Source: Blautia luti (GTDB lineage: Bacteria; Bacillota; Clostridia; Lachnospirales; Lachnospiraceae). From it: a stretch of DNA of 40,423 nt. The stretch is taken from the NCBI RefSeq assembly GCF_013304735.1, contig NZ_JAAITI010000031.1:1-40423 (forward strand), in the 5' to 3' direction. This document shows positions 1 to 7,692 of the stretch, in pieces (within the stretch, counting starts at the first letter, position 1; every line of letters begins with the position of its first letter). Both the position numbers and the translations under genes were made by a program. A model generated the notes under the pieces. It worked only from the letters and a program-made list of their open reading frames with translations. It was not told where the DNA came from and did not search any database.

Positions 1-53
1 CAATGCTCACAAGATCCTTAGTCTTGCTCGTCTGCCAGTTCCGACACTTCCGC
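1..53 (-). tRNA. tRNA-Leu(AAG), partial (3' part lies left of the window)
   Basis: The 5' 53 nt of a tRNA-Leu on the minus strand, identical over that length to the complete copy at 246-330. The acceptor 5' strand, D-arm, anticodon arm with loop CTAAGGA (anticodon AAG) and the start of the long variable arm are visible. The T-arm and acceptor 3' strand are off the window edge. It has its own consensus promoter at 104-132. Confidence 0.93.
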
Positions 54-103
54 ATGACCGCATTTCCTTGGGATTTTTTATTTTCTCCCTCGCGACAAGT
101 GAT

Positions 104-132
104 AGTATAACAAAGTGTTCCCTGTATGTCAA
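104..132 (-). promoter_or_regulatory. Sigma-A promoter of the first tRNA-Leu
   Basis: On the minus strand, TTGACA (127-132), a 17-bp spacer and TATACT (104-109), about 50 bp upstream of the tRNA 5' end. The sequence from here to the tRNA, including a CTCCCTCGCGACAAGTGATA segment, is nearly repeated at the second tRNA copy, so promoter and gene were duplicated together. Confidence 0.88.
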
Positions 133-202
133 CACTTTTTTTCAAAAGTTTTTTCTTTTTTTCGTCAGCGAAATCTGACTGATTTTCGCTTATAAAACCG
201 CA

Positions 203-237
203 CAAAAAAAGCGGAACTGCAATTCACAGCTCCGCCT
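203..237 (-). terminator. Intrinsic terminator of the complete tRNA-Leu
   Basis: On the minus strand a 9-bp stem GCGGAGCTG/CAGTTCCGC (one G-U pair) with a 7-nt loop, followed by seven T. It lies just downstream of the tRNA at 246-330 and separates the two transcription units. Confidence 0.85.
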
Positions 238-245
238 TACAGTCA

Positions 246-330
246 TGCGGAAGATGGGACTTGAACCCACACGAGCGCAATGCTCACAAGATCCTTAGTC
301 TTGCTCGTCTGCCAGTTCCGACACTTCCGC
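246..330 (-). tRNA. tRNA-Leu(AAG)
   Basis: An 85-nt class II tRNA. The acceptor GCGGAAG/CTTCCGC pairs perfectly with discriminator A. The anticodon stem CAAGA/TCTTG closes loop CTAAGGA, giving anticodon AAG for Leu codon CUU. A long variable arm GAGC-ATTGC-GCTC and T-loop TTCAAGT support Leu. The 3' CCA is not encoded. An A at position 34 would normally be edited to inosine by a TadA-type deaminase. That is inference here, because tadA is not in the window. Confidence 0.96.
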
Positions 331-379
331 ATATCGCATTTCTCCGGGATTCTTTATCTTCTCCCTCGCGACAAGTGAT

Positions 380-408
380 AGTATAGCAAAGAGGTGTTTA
401 TATGTCAA
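380..408 (-). promoter_or_regulatory. Sigma-A promoter of the complete tRNA-Leu
   Basis: On the minus strand TTGACA (403-408), a 17-bp spacer and TATACT (380-385), arranged exactly as at the first copy. The whole interval down to the tRNA is a diverged duplicate of 54-135. Confidence 0.88.
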
Positions 409-538
409 CACTTTTTTCTAAAAAAATCAAAAAATATTTTTTATTTATACAATTGGCACATTTTATTCAATAAAGGTCTGTAACAGGCATCCTCCCGCTC
501 TATCATCTGCATTCCAACATATGTGTTATACTTCTGCC

Positions 539-571
539 AAAAAAGAGCAGCCTTTCCAAAAAAGACTGCCC
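539..571 (-). terminator. Terminator of the cupin gene
   Basis: On the minus strand GGGCAGTC pairs with GGCTGCTC (8 bp, two G-U pairs) and is followed by TTTTTT. It begins about 30 bp after the cupin stop codon. The rest of 409-602 is AT-rich with no gene visible. Confidence 0.75.
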
Positions 572-602
572 TTCATCTCTATTCTGTTTTCTTCTATATG
601 GA

Positions 603-929
603 TCAGTCAAAAATGATCAGCGCCATAAATACAAGATCTGTATCTCCTGTATTTGTAAGGCCATGTCCTTTTCCATCTGGTGTGATGGTGATATCACCGG
701 CTTTTACCGGACGTTTTACACCGTTATCATCGTACTCGCCTTCACCACTTAAGATATAGTAGGTTTCTGTCTCGCCATGATGCTCATGGTATCCAAGAGA
801 ACAGCCTTTCTCAATAGTAACCTGTGCGTAAAGTCCGCATTTTCCTTTCAGCTCATCTCCCTCAAGAATGTCTTTGATGATCACATGACCTTTACCGCCG
901 CACATATTTTCTACTCTTCTGATGCCCAT
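603..929 (-). CDS. Small single-domain cupin protein
   Basis: A 108-residue one-domain cupin. Both signature motifs are present. Motif 1 is around residues 42-61, with HEHHGETE giving the His/His/Glu metal ligands. Motif 2 is around 78-93 and matches G-x5-P-x-G-x2-H-x3-N exactly (GDITITPDGKGHGLTN). A metal-binding beta-barrel is therefore expected. The substrate cannot be read from the sequence. Family members of this size are sugar isomerases, dioxygenase-like enzymes or small sensors. The ATG follows AAGGGG by 8 nt. It is transcribed alone from the promoter at 1015-1043 and ends at the hairpin at 539-571. No functional link to the neighbouring dapL operon is evident. Confidence 0.85.
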   Translation of the reverse strand: MGIRRVENMCGGKGHVIIKDILEGDELKGKCGLYAQVTIEKGCSLGYHEHHGETETYYILSGEGEYDDNGVKRPVKAGDITITPDGKGHGLTNTGDTDLVFMALIIFD

Positions 930-1014
930 GATAAATTCCCCTTTCGTGATTGCGTAAATTTATGAATTTTTATGAAACCAGGCTCTCTGTGGTCTGCGCT
1001 TCACTTCCTGTACA

Positions 1015-1043
1015 ATTATAAACGATATGATGAATTTTCGCAA
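1015..1043 (-). promoter_or_regulatory. Promoter of the cupin gene
   Basis: On the minus strand TTGCGA (1038-1043), a 17-bp spacer and TATAAT (1015-1020), placing the start of transcription near 1008, about 80 nt before the cupin ATG. Confidence 0.7.
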
Positions 1044-1092
1044 TCCTCATTATTATTTTCCTAAATTTACTTAAAAAATTCTTCCTTAGCAG

Positions 1093-1129
1093 AAAAGAAA
1101 TCGGAACAGATCCCTGAAGACCCGCTCCG
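1093..1129 (-). terminator. Possible terminator of the aspS-gatCAB-dapL operon
   Basis: On the minus strand a short stem CGGAGC/GTTCCG is followed by ATTTCTTTTC, about 10 bp after the dapL stop. The stem is weak and the T-run is interrupted, so this is a tentative call. Confidence 0.4.
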
Positions 1130-1138
1130 CCCTTTTTA

Positions 1139-2362
1139 TTACAGATTTTTAATTCTCTCAATCGCTTCCAGTGTATTCTCATAGCTTCCGAATGCAGTCA
1201 GACGGAAGTATCCCTCACCGTGTGCACCAAAGCCTGAACCTGGGGTTCCTACGATATGTGCTTTCTCAAGGAGATAGTCGAAGAACTCCCAGGAAGTCAT
1301 CTGATCCGGTGTTTTCAGCCAGATGTATGGCGCATTTTTTCCACCGGATACGGAAAATCCTGCTGCGGAAAGTCCGTCGAGGATTGTCTTTGCATTACGC
1401 ATGTAGTAAGCGATCTGTTCTTTCAGCTGTGCTTTTCCCTCCGGAGAGTAAACAGCCTCGCCTGCTCTCTGCACGATATACGGAGCACCATTGAACTTGG
1501 TTCCGTGACGTCTTGCCCAGAGGCTGTGAAGCTCTACGCCGTCACGTACCAGTTCCTTCGGAACTACAGTAAAACCAAGACGAACGCCTGTGAAACCTGC
1601 ATTCTTGGAAAAGCTTCGAAGCTCGATAGCACAGGTTCTCGCACCCTCACACTCATAAATGCTGTGCGGAACATCTTCCTCGGAAATATATGCCTCATAT
1701 GCTGCGTCATAGATGATCACGCAACCGTTTTTGTTTGCGTAATCAACCCACTCCTGAAGAGCAGCCTTTGTGATGGCACCACCGGTCGGGTTGTTCGGGA
1801 AGCAGAGATAAATAAGATCCGGTACTTCATCTGCCGGGATCTCCGGAAGGAAACCGTTATCCTCTTTACATGGCATGTAGATCACACCGTCAAAGTTCTC
1901 ACGCTCTTTGTTATAAAGACCTGTACGTCCGGCCATAACGTTGGTATCTACGTATACAGGATAAACCGGGTCACAAACTGCAACCTTGTTATCCAGTCCG
2001 AAGATCTCCTGGATGTTTCCGGAATCACTTTTTGCTCCATCGGAAACAAAGATCTCGTCTGCGCTGATGTCGCAGCCTCTGGACTGATAATCATTTTTTG
2101 CAATGGCACTTCTTAAGAATTCATATCCGAGATCCGGAGCATATCCGTGGAAGGTTTCTGCGTGTGCCATCTCGTCTACGGATTTATGAAGGGCATCGAT
2201 GATCGCCGGTGCAAGAGGCTGTGTCACATCACCGATTCCAAGACTGATCACAGAATCCTTAAATTCCGGATTGGCCTCCTTATATGCGCTTACCTTCTTT
2301 GCGATATTGGAAAACAGATAGCTTCCCGGAAGTTTTAAATAATTCTGATTTACTGTCACCAT
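1139..2362 (-). CDS. dapL: LL-diaminopimelate aminotransferase (DapL)
   Basis: A 407-residue class I/II PLP aminotransferase. It converts tetrahydrodipicolinate plus glutamate directly to LL-diaminopimelate and 2-oxoglutarate, the short route to meso-DAP and lysine. The N-terminal block ([21 protein letters not shown]) is typical of DapL. The PLP lysine is K253 in [15 protein letters not shown], and CFPNNPTGG (about 187-195) and YDAAYEAY (about 218-225) are the usual cofactor-site motifs. Length is normal. The start codon lies 6 bp after the gatB stop. Its AAGGAG ribosome site sits inside the last codons of gatB, so translation is probably coupled. Being last in an operon for Asn-tRNA formation is unusual, and the shared precursor aspartate is the only obvious link. 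Confidence 0.96.
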   Translation of the reverse strand: MVTVNQNYLKLPGSYLFSNIAKKVSAYKEANPEFKDSVISLGIGDVTQPLAPAIIDALHKSVDEMAHAETFHGYAPDLGYEFLRSAIAKNDYQSRGCDISADEIFVSDGAKSDSGNIQEIFGLDNKVAVCDPVYPVYVDTNVMAGRTGLYNKERENFDGVIYMPCKEDNGFLPEIPADEVPDLIYLCFPNNPTGGAITKAALQEWVDYANKNGCVIIYDAAYEAYISEEDVPHSIYECEGARTCAIELRSFSKNAGFTGVRLGFTVVPKELVRDGVELHSLWARRHGTKFNGAPYIVQRAGEAVYSPEGKAQLKEQIAYYMRNAKTILDGLSAAGFSVSGGKNAPYIWLKTPDQMTSWEFFDYLLEKAHIVGTPGSGFGAHGEGYFRLTAFGSYENTLEAIERIKNL

Positions 2363-2368
2363 AATATT

Positions 2369-3808
2369 TTATCTCCTTCTCTCAATTTCCTCTGCCAGTG
2401 CTTTTCTGACGCTGTCAGGATTTGCCTTGCCTTTCAGTTCTCTCATCAGCTGTCCTACAAAAAATCCCATAACCTTATCCTTGCCGCCCAGAAGCTCTGC
2501 CAGCGGTCCGGGGTTTGCATCTACGATCTTTTTCACAGTTTCGGTGAGAAGGCCTGTATCTTCTACGATCTTAAGGCCATTCTCTTCTATATATACAACC
2601 GGATCAATATCCTCGTCAAACACTTTTTCAAATACTTTCTTGGCATTCTGTGCGCTGACCTCTTTTTTCTCCACCATGGAAAGAAGGTCTGCCAGATGCT
2701 TCGGGGTAAAGCTTACCCTTTCCGGATCAAGGCCCTTGTCCTTTGTCAGGCGGAGAACCTCCACCATAAACCAGTTTGCCACCTTTTTCGGGTTTCCGAG
2801 AAGAACTGCTGTCTCCTCAAAAAGTCCTGCCAGATGTCTGGATTCGGTCAGGATCCCTGCATCATAAGCCGGAAGCTCATACTCCTTCTGATAACGCTCC
2901 ATCTTGGCTTCACGAAGCTCCGGAATGGAAGTACGCAGCTCTTCGATCCATGCATCGGAAATGTGGATCGGCGGAAGATCCGGATCCGGGAAGTAACGGT
3001 AATCCTTTGCATCCTCCTTGGAACGCATAGCATGGGAAGACTCTTTGTTATCGTCCCATCTTCTTGTCTCCTGTACAACGGCTCTTCCTTCTTCCAGAAG
3101 CTCGATCTGACGTTCTCTCTCTCCTTCGATTGCTCTCGCAATGGCCTTGAAGGAGTTCAGGTTCTTCATCTCGGTTCTTGTTCCGAAGGTCTCGCTTCCC
3201 ACCTCACGGACAGAAAGGTTGACGTCGGCACGCATGGAACCTTCCTGAAGTTTGCAGTCAGAAACTCCAAGATACTGCATGGTGCAGCGGAGCTTTTCCA
3301 GATATGCGATAACCTCCTCGGAGCTTCTCATATCCGGCTCGGATACGATCTCGATAAGTGGCACGCCACTTCGGTTGTAGTCAACCAGGGAGCAGTCTTC
3401 CCACTCATCATGGATCAGCTTACCGGCATCTTCCTCCATGTGCATCTCGTGGATACGTACGGTCTTTTTGCCTGCGGAAGTCTCGATCTCAACGGCTCCG
3501 TCGTAGCAGATTGGCAGATACAGCTGAGAGATCTGGTAGTTCTGGGGATTATCCGGGTAAAAATAGTTCTTACGGTCAAACTTGCAGTACTGATGGATAT
3601 GGCAGTTTGCCGCAAGACCTGCCTTGATGGCAAACTCTACCACTTTTTTATTGAGGACCGGAAGAGATCCCGGCATACCGGTGCAGACCGGGCAGGTATG
3701 TGTATTTGGTGCACCTCCGAATTCTGTGGAGCATCCGCAGAAGATCTTTGTTTTTGTGGCAAGCTCCACGTGCACCTCAAGTCCTATGACTGTCTCATAC
3801 TGTTTCAT
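2369..3808 (-). CDS. gatB: Asp-tRNA(Asn)/Glu-tRNA(Gln) amidotransferase subunit B
   Basis: A 479-residue subunit of cytosolic GatCAB. It binds misacylated Asp-tRNA(Asn) or Glu-tRNA(Gln), phosphorylates the acyl group with ATP and completes its amidation with ammonia from GatA. The start YETVIGLEVHVELATKTKIFCGC and the NTHTCPVCTGMPGSLPVLN block are diagnostic, with the zinc cysteines visible in CGC and CPVC. The C-terminal tail (about 330-479) is the YqeY-like helical tRNA-binding part. The ATG overlaps the gatA stop by 4 nt (ATGA), indicating translational coupling. Confidence 0.98.
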   Translation of the reverse strand: MKQYETVIGLEVHVELATKTKIFCGCSTEFGGAPNTHTCPVCTGMPGSLPVLNKKVVEFAIKAGLAANCHIHQYCKFDRKNYFYPDNPQNYQISQLYLPICYDGAVEIETSAGKKTVRIHEMHMEEDAGKLIHDEWEDCSLVDYNRSGVPLIEIVSEPDMRSSEEVIAYLEKLRCTMQYLGVSDCKLQEGSMRADVNLSVREVGSETFGTRTEMKNLNSFKAIARAIEGERERQIELLEEGRAVVQETRRWDDNKESSHAMRSKEDAKDYRYFPDPDLPPIHISDAWIEELRTSIPELREAKMERYQKEYELPAYDAGILTESRHLAGLFEETAVLLGNPKKVANWFMVEVLRLTKDKGLDPERVSFTPKHLADLLSMVEKKEVSAQNAKKVFEKVFDEDIDPVVYIEENGLKIVEDTGLLTETVKKIVDANPGPLAELLGGKDKVMGFFVGQLMRELKGKANPDSVRKALAEEIERRR

Positions 3809-5277
3809 GCCTTTTCTCCCCCTTCCATTGCTGTTCCGAAATCACCGCGTTTTTTCTCATATGCGTGTGCCGCGCGGAACAGATTATTTTCTTTGAAGCA
3901 GTCACCAATCATCTGGATTCCGATCGGAAGTCCTGCTGCGTCTTTTCCACACGGAACTGTGATTCCGGGAAGTCCGCACAGGTTTACTGCTACCGTATAA
4001 ATATCGCCAAGATACATGGCAAGCGGGTCTTTCAGGCTCTCTCCCAGCTTCGGTGCGGTAAACGGAGATGCCGGAGCAAGAAGGACATCATATTTGGAAA
4101 AGGCCTCGTCGAATTCTTTTTTGATGAGGGCTTTTGTGCGAAGTGCTTTCAGGTAGTAAGCATCGTAGTAACCGGAGCTTAATACGAAAGATCCCAGCAT
4201 GATACGACGTTTTACTTCCTCGCCGAAACCTTCGGTTCTTGTCTTTTTGTACATATCATGAAGTCCCTCGTACTCTTTTGCACGGAAACCGTACTTCACG
4301 CCGTCAAAACGCTCCAGGTTGGAGCTGGCCTCTGCGCTGGCGATGATGTAGTAGGCAGGGATCATATATTCTGTTGTCTTCATGGAGAAAAATTCTACCA
4401 CTGCACCCATCTCGGTAAGGCTTTTCAGTGTATTCATAAATGCCTCTTTTACCTCAGGGTTCAGGCCTTCGGAAAGATATTCCTTGGGCACACCGAATTT
4501 CATTCCCACGATCTTATCTGTCATGGAAGAGGAGAAATCAAGATCCTCTCTCTTCATGGAAGTGCTGTCTTTTGCATCGTGTCCGGCAATGATCTCAAGA
4601 AGTGCCGCACAGTCCGCAACGTCTTTTCCAACCGGTCCAATCTGGTCCAGAGAGGATGCATAGGCAACCAGTCCGTAACGAGATACGGTACCGTAGGTTG
4701 GCTTGATTCCGGTAACACCACAGTAGGAACTTGGCTGACGGATAGAACCGCCGGTATCAGAACCAAGTGCCAGGTAAGTTTCCCCTGCTGCCACTGCCGC
4801 ACAGGAACCACCGGAAGATCCTCCCGGAACGTGTTCCAGATCCCACGGGTTTCTGGTCACGCCATAGGCAGAAGTCTCTGTAGTACTTCCCATGGCAAAC
4901 TCATCCATATTTGTTTTTCCGATAATTACAAGTCCTGCTTCTTCCAGACGGTCAATGACTTCTGCATTGTACTGTGGAACGAAGTTTTCAAGGATCTTTG
5001 ATGCACAGGTGGTTGTTTTTCCCTTGATGCAGATATTATCCTTGATAGCGATGGGTACACCGGCAAGAGGTCCGGTATAAGTTCCGTCCTCAATGCCTTT
5101 CTGTACTTCTTTTGCTCTTGCATAGGCTTCTTTTTTATAGGTATCAAGATAAGCGTGGACTTTGTCCTCTTTTGCCTCGATCTGATCAAATACGTATTTC
5201 ACACCGTCCAGGACGCTTATCTGATGCTGTTTGATCTTTTCCGCAAGCTGTAATGCGGTTAATTTTCCCAAATCCAT
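3805..5277 (-). CDS. gatA: Asp-tRNA(Asn)/Glu-tRNA(Gln) amidotransferase subunit A
   Basis: A 490-residue amidase-signature enzyme, the glutaminase of GatCAB. It releases ammonia from glutamine and passes it to GatB. The catalytic Ser-cisSer-Lys triad is intact: K79 in GVPIAIKDN, S154 in PGGSSGGS and S178 in SDTGGSIRQP. Length is standard. It sits 15 bp after gatC and overlaps gatB by 4 nt. Its use of glutamine ties this operon to the glutamine-synthesis block that starts about 2 kb upstream. Confidence 0.98.
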   Translation of the reverse strand: MDLGKLTALQLAEKIKQHQISVLDGVKYVFDQIEAKEDKVHAYLDTYKKEAYARAKEVQKGIEDGTYTGPLAGVPIAIKDNICIKGKTTTCASKILENFVPQYNAEVIDRLEEAGLVIIGKTNMDEFAMGSTTETSAYGVTRNPWDLEHVPGGSSGGSCAAVAAGETYLALGSDTGGSIRQPSSYCGVTGIKPTYGTVSRYGLVAYASSLDQIGPVGKDVADCAALLEIIAGHDAKDSTSMKREDLDFSSSMTDKIVGMKFGVPKEYLSEGLNPEVKEAFMNTLKSLTEMGAVVEFFSMKTTEYMIPAYYIIASAEASSNLERFDGVKYGFRAKEYEGLHDMYKKTRTEGFGEEVKRRIMLGSFVLSSGYYDAYYLKALRTKALIKKEFDEAFSKYDVLLAPASPFTAPKLGESLKDPLAMYLGDIYTVAVNLCGLPGITVPCGKDAAGLPIGIQMIGDCFKENNLFRAAHAYEKKRGDFGTAMEGGEKA

Positions 5278-5292
5278 GTCCTGTCTCCTGTC

Positions 5293-5586
5293 TTATCCAA
5301 TTGTTTTCGGAACCTGATACTGATCTTCTTTCTGCTTCGGCGCGTTGGCAAGCATTGCCTCATGGTTGTCGCCGTTTGTCACAACGTCTTCACGGAATAC
5401 GTTTTCGTCCTCAAAAATATGGGACATAGGCTCTACGGAAGAAGTGTCAAGCTCGTCTAACTTATCTACATAGTCCAGCATCTTCTGCATATCCTCTTTT
5501 GCCTTTTCCTTCTCGTCCTCTGTCAGAGAAAGCTTCGCCAGGATGCAGACATTTTCCATTGTTTCATCATCGATTATCTTTGCCAT
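5293..5586 (-). CDS. gatC: Asp-tRNA(Asn)/Glu-tRNA(Gln) amidotransferase subunit C
   Basis: A 97-residue GatC, the small belt subunit that wraps the GatA-GatB interface. The pattern DETMENVCILAKLSLTEDEKEK, a helical middle with LDYVDKLDELDTSSVEPMSH, and the tail ending in VPKTIG are typical of GatC. The order aspS-gatC-gatA-gatB, with 14- and 15-bp gaps on either side, indicates one transcript. Confidence 0.95.
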   Translation of the reverse strand: MAKIIDDETMENVCILAKLSLTEDEKEKAKEDMQKMLDYVDKLDELDTSSVEPMSHIFEDENVFREDVVTNGDNHEAMLANAPKQKEDQYQVPKTIG

Positions 5587-5600
5587 CTTTTTTCTCCTTA

Positions 5601-6932
5601 TTACGGCTCAAGTCTGTTCATATCACGTGGGAACAGGCAGGTCTCACGAACATTTTCCTCTCCCAGGATCTGCATGGTAAGACGTTCCAGTCCGATTCCA
5701 AGTCCTCCGTGAGGCGGCATTCCATGTTTGAACGTATCCAGGTACTGTTCCATACCTTCCTCGTCCATGCCACGGGCTGCGATCTTGTCTTTCAGCATCT
5801 GATAATCATGGATACGCTGTCCGCCTGTGGTGACCTCAAGTCCTTTGAACAGAAGGTCAAAGCTTAATGTAAATTTCTCATCTGCCGGATCATCCATTGC
5901 GTAGAACGGACGTTTCTTGGACGGATAATGTGTGACAAAAACAAAATCCGCATCGTATTCTTCTTTAAAATATCTTCCGATCAGCGCCTCTTCTTCCGGC
6001 TCCAGATCGTACGGGTTGCGGATCTTACGTTTATATTTCTCAGCCACCAGCTCTTTTGCTTTGTCAAAACGTACAGCCGGGATCTTGTCTACTTTCGGAA
6101 GTTCCACTTTCAGAATGGAAAGTTCATGAGCGTAGTCTTTCTTCAGAAGCTCCACCGCATACTGAAGGAATCCGGTTTCCATCTCCATGATATCCTCAAA
6201 TCCGTTGATGTAGCCCATCTCAAAGTCAAGGCTTGTATATTCATTCAGATGACGTTTGGTGTTGTGTTTCTCTGCACGGAATACAGGGCCGGTCTCAAAT
6301 ACACGGTCAAAAACGCCTACCATCATCTGTTTGTAAAACTGCGGGCTCTGTGCCAGGACAGCCGGTTTGTGGAAGTAGCTCAGTTTGAACAGGTTTGCGC
6401 CACCCTCTGCGCCTCTGGCTCCGATCTTCGGTGTGTGGATCTCGGTAAATCCTTTTTCGTAGAGATAATCACGGAATGCACGCACCAGAGCTTCCTGGAT
6501 CTTGAATTTTGCACGCTCCTGCACGTTACGCAGGGCGATAGGACGATAGTTCAGTTTTGCCTCCAGGGAAGTGTTCAGTTTCCATTTGTCGATTGCCAGA
6601 GGAAGGGGTTCTGCCGGTGAGGAAAGGATCTCCACATGGCTGATGCGAAGCTCTCTTCCGTGAGGAGCTCTTTCTTCCTCATGAAGAGTTCCTGTGAGGC
6701 GGACACACATTGCCTCTTTCAGATCATGAATGGAAACATTTGTCTTATCGTTCTCATATACGGTCTGAAAAAGTCCCTCTTTTTTTCGAAGTATCACAAA
6801 TGCCACATCACCCATATTACGGATGCTGTGTATTGCTCCTTCCACTGTTGCTTCCTGGTCTTTCATGCTTTCAGAAAGAAGCACATCCCAGGCACATTCT
6901 CTAGTCTTACAGATTCCATCCATAAATTCCAT
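5601..6932 (-). CDS. aspS: Aspartyl-tRNA synthetase, archaeal type, probably non-discriminating
   Basis: A 443-residue class IIb synthetase of the short archaeal/eukaryotic type, lacking the bacterial insertion domain. The OB-fold anticodon domain spans about 1-100 and the catalytic core about 125-443. Motif 2 is FETGPVFRAEKHNTKRHLNE and motif 3 is GGLGIGLERLTMQILG. The placement with gatCAB implies that it charges both tRNA(Asp) and tRNA(Asn), the latter then amidated. In the anticodon domain His35 and Pro90 occupy the positions I align with the relaxed-specificity residues described for non-discriminating enzymes; that alignment was done by eye. A TTG codon 15 nt upstream is in frame, but I chose the ATG at 6932 because GGAGG lies 8 nt before it. 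No Asp T-box was seen upstream. Confidence 0.93.
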   Translation of the reverse strand: MEFMDGICKTRECAWDVLLSESMKDQEATVEGAIHSIRNMGDVAFVILRKKEGLFQTVYENDKTNVSIHDLKEAMCVRLTGTLHEEERAPHGRELRISHVEILSSPAEPLPLAIDKWKLNTSLEAKLNYRPIALRNVQERAKFKIQEALVRAFRDYLYEKGFTEIHTPKIGARGAEGGANLFKLSYFHKPAVLAQSPQFYKQMMVGVFDRVFETGPVFRAEKHNTKRHLNEYTSLDFEMGYINGFEDIMEMETGFLQYAVELLKKDYAHELSILKVELPKVDKIPAVRFDKAKELVAEKYKRKIRNPYDLEPEEEALIGRYFKEEYDADFVFVTHYPSKKRPFYAMDDPADEKFTLSFDLLFKGLEVTTGGQRIHDYQMLKDKIAARGMDEEGMEQYLDTFKHGMPPHGGLGIGLERLTMQILGEENVRETCLFPRDMNRLEP

Positions 6933-7011
6933 TCCCTCATCCTCCAATTCCGGTGCAAAAAATATTCAGCATTCAGCCTTTTTTCTTTGCGCCTGTATTT
7001 TGATAAGCGGG

Positions 7012-7034
7012 TCTTACGAACCCGCTCTGCCACT
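7012..7034 (-). promoter_or_regulatory. Hairpin in the region upstream of aspS
   Basis: A perfect 7-bp inverted repeat AGCGGGT/ACCCGCT around a 7-nt loop, roughly 80 nt upstream of aspS. On the minus strand it is followed by TATCAAAAT rather than a T-run, so it is not a good terminator. It could be a weak attenuator, an mRNA-stability element or an operator. A TTGACA lies just upstream, but no matching -10 was found. Confidence 0.35.
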
Positions 7035-7064
7035 TTTTTCTGTCAAATTCTGCTTTTTCTGGTG

Positions 7065-7103
7065 TATTTTTCTTTTATATTTTTCTTTTATATTTTTCTT
7101 TTA
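7065..7103. repeat. Three perfect tandem copies of a 13-bp AT-rich unit
   Basis: The unit TATTTTTCTTTTA (plus strand) is repeated exactly three times end to end. Its last copy contains the stop codon of the ANTAR reading frame. On the minus strand it is a run of A-tracts preceding aspS and could serve as an UP-like element. Copy-number change would not alter the coding sequence. Confidence 0.85.
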
Positions 7104-7654
7104 TACAGAATCATATAAAAGCATCAGAACCATCTGAGCTGTCTCCACCATATTGGTCCCGGAATCCATACTGCATTTCTGAATATAACGGTATGCGTCT
7201 TCCTCACTCAGATGATTTCTTTCCATTAAAAGCATCTTTGCATTTGAAATATAATTCTGCTCTTTCCATGAACGCTGCTTCGGTTTTTTCTTATCTTTTT
7301 TCCAGCGCCTTTCGATCTGGGAAAGGATCATGCTTACTGTATTTACCAGATCTCCGGCTTTCAGAGGCATTCCCACACCAAAACAGAAGGTGGTGCTTCA
7401 CTGATCACTCCCTGCGAAGCCATAAGCAGCATTTCAAAATAATCCGGCATATAGTCCAGAAGATCACGGTAATACATATCCTGAAGATGATAGCCGCAAA
7501 GCAGGACGCCACCATCAAGTTCCGAGATACTGGCAAGGGCATTTGCACCTGAATTACATACCGCCGCCACCGTGAATCCATATCGGTTAAGGACTGTGCG
7601 GATCTTTTTTGCATCTTCTATTTTCGGTAATGCAATCACGATACTCGTGTTCAT
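7101..7654 (-). pseudogene. ANTAR-domain antiterminator (pseudo-receiver + ANTAR), interrupted by a -1 frameshift
   Basis: Two overlapping frames that together make one protein of about 184 residues. The first (7361-7654) is a receiver-like domain starting MNTSIVIALPKIEDAKKIRTV. The second (7101-7376) carries the ANTAR helices, including AKMLLMERNHLSEEDAYRYIQKCSMD. Reading passes from one to the other within GTTTTGG near 7383-7389. One extra T there would join them as PPSVFGVGMPLKAGDL, a natural receiver-ANTAR junction. The receiver lacks the phospho-acceptor Asp (LLCGYH instead) and the acidic pocket, so it would not be a classic response regulator. It lies 38 bp after glnA in the same orientation. 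ANTAR proteins bind hexaloop RNA hairpins to prevent termination, and such hairpins precede glnA, pyrG-gltBD, glnN and amt in this window. The frameshift could be real or a homopolymer sequencing error. No slippery heptamer for programmed shifting was seen. Confidence 0.85.
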
Positions 7655-7692
7655 AAGCCGCCACTCTCTTTCGTCCCATTATGCCTCAATCA

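Noticed and set aside
2696..4000. Long plus-strand open frame opposite gatB/gatA (and similar ones opposite dapL, aspS, gltB, gltD, pyrG and purF)
   Set aside because: Compositions rich in Cys, His and Phe with no family resemblance. They mirror strongly conserved minus-strand genes and lack ribosome sites.
6933..7100. T-box leader for aspS
   Set aside because: No specifier loop, T-box sequence or antiterminator was found. Only a 7-bp hairpin and A-tracts are present.
7361..7400. Programmed -1 ribosomal frameshift in the ANTAR gene
   Set aside because: The GTT TTG codons do not form an X-XXY-YYZ heptamer and no stimulatory stem was seen, so a homopolymer error or true mutation is likelier.
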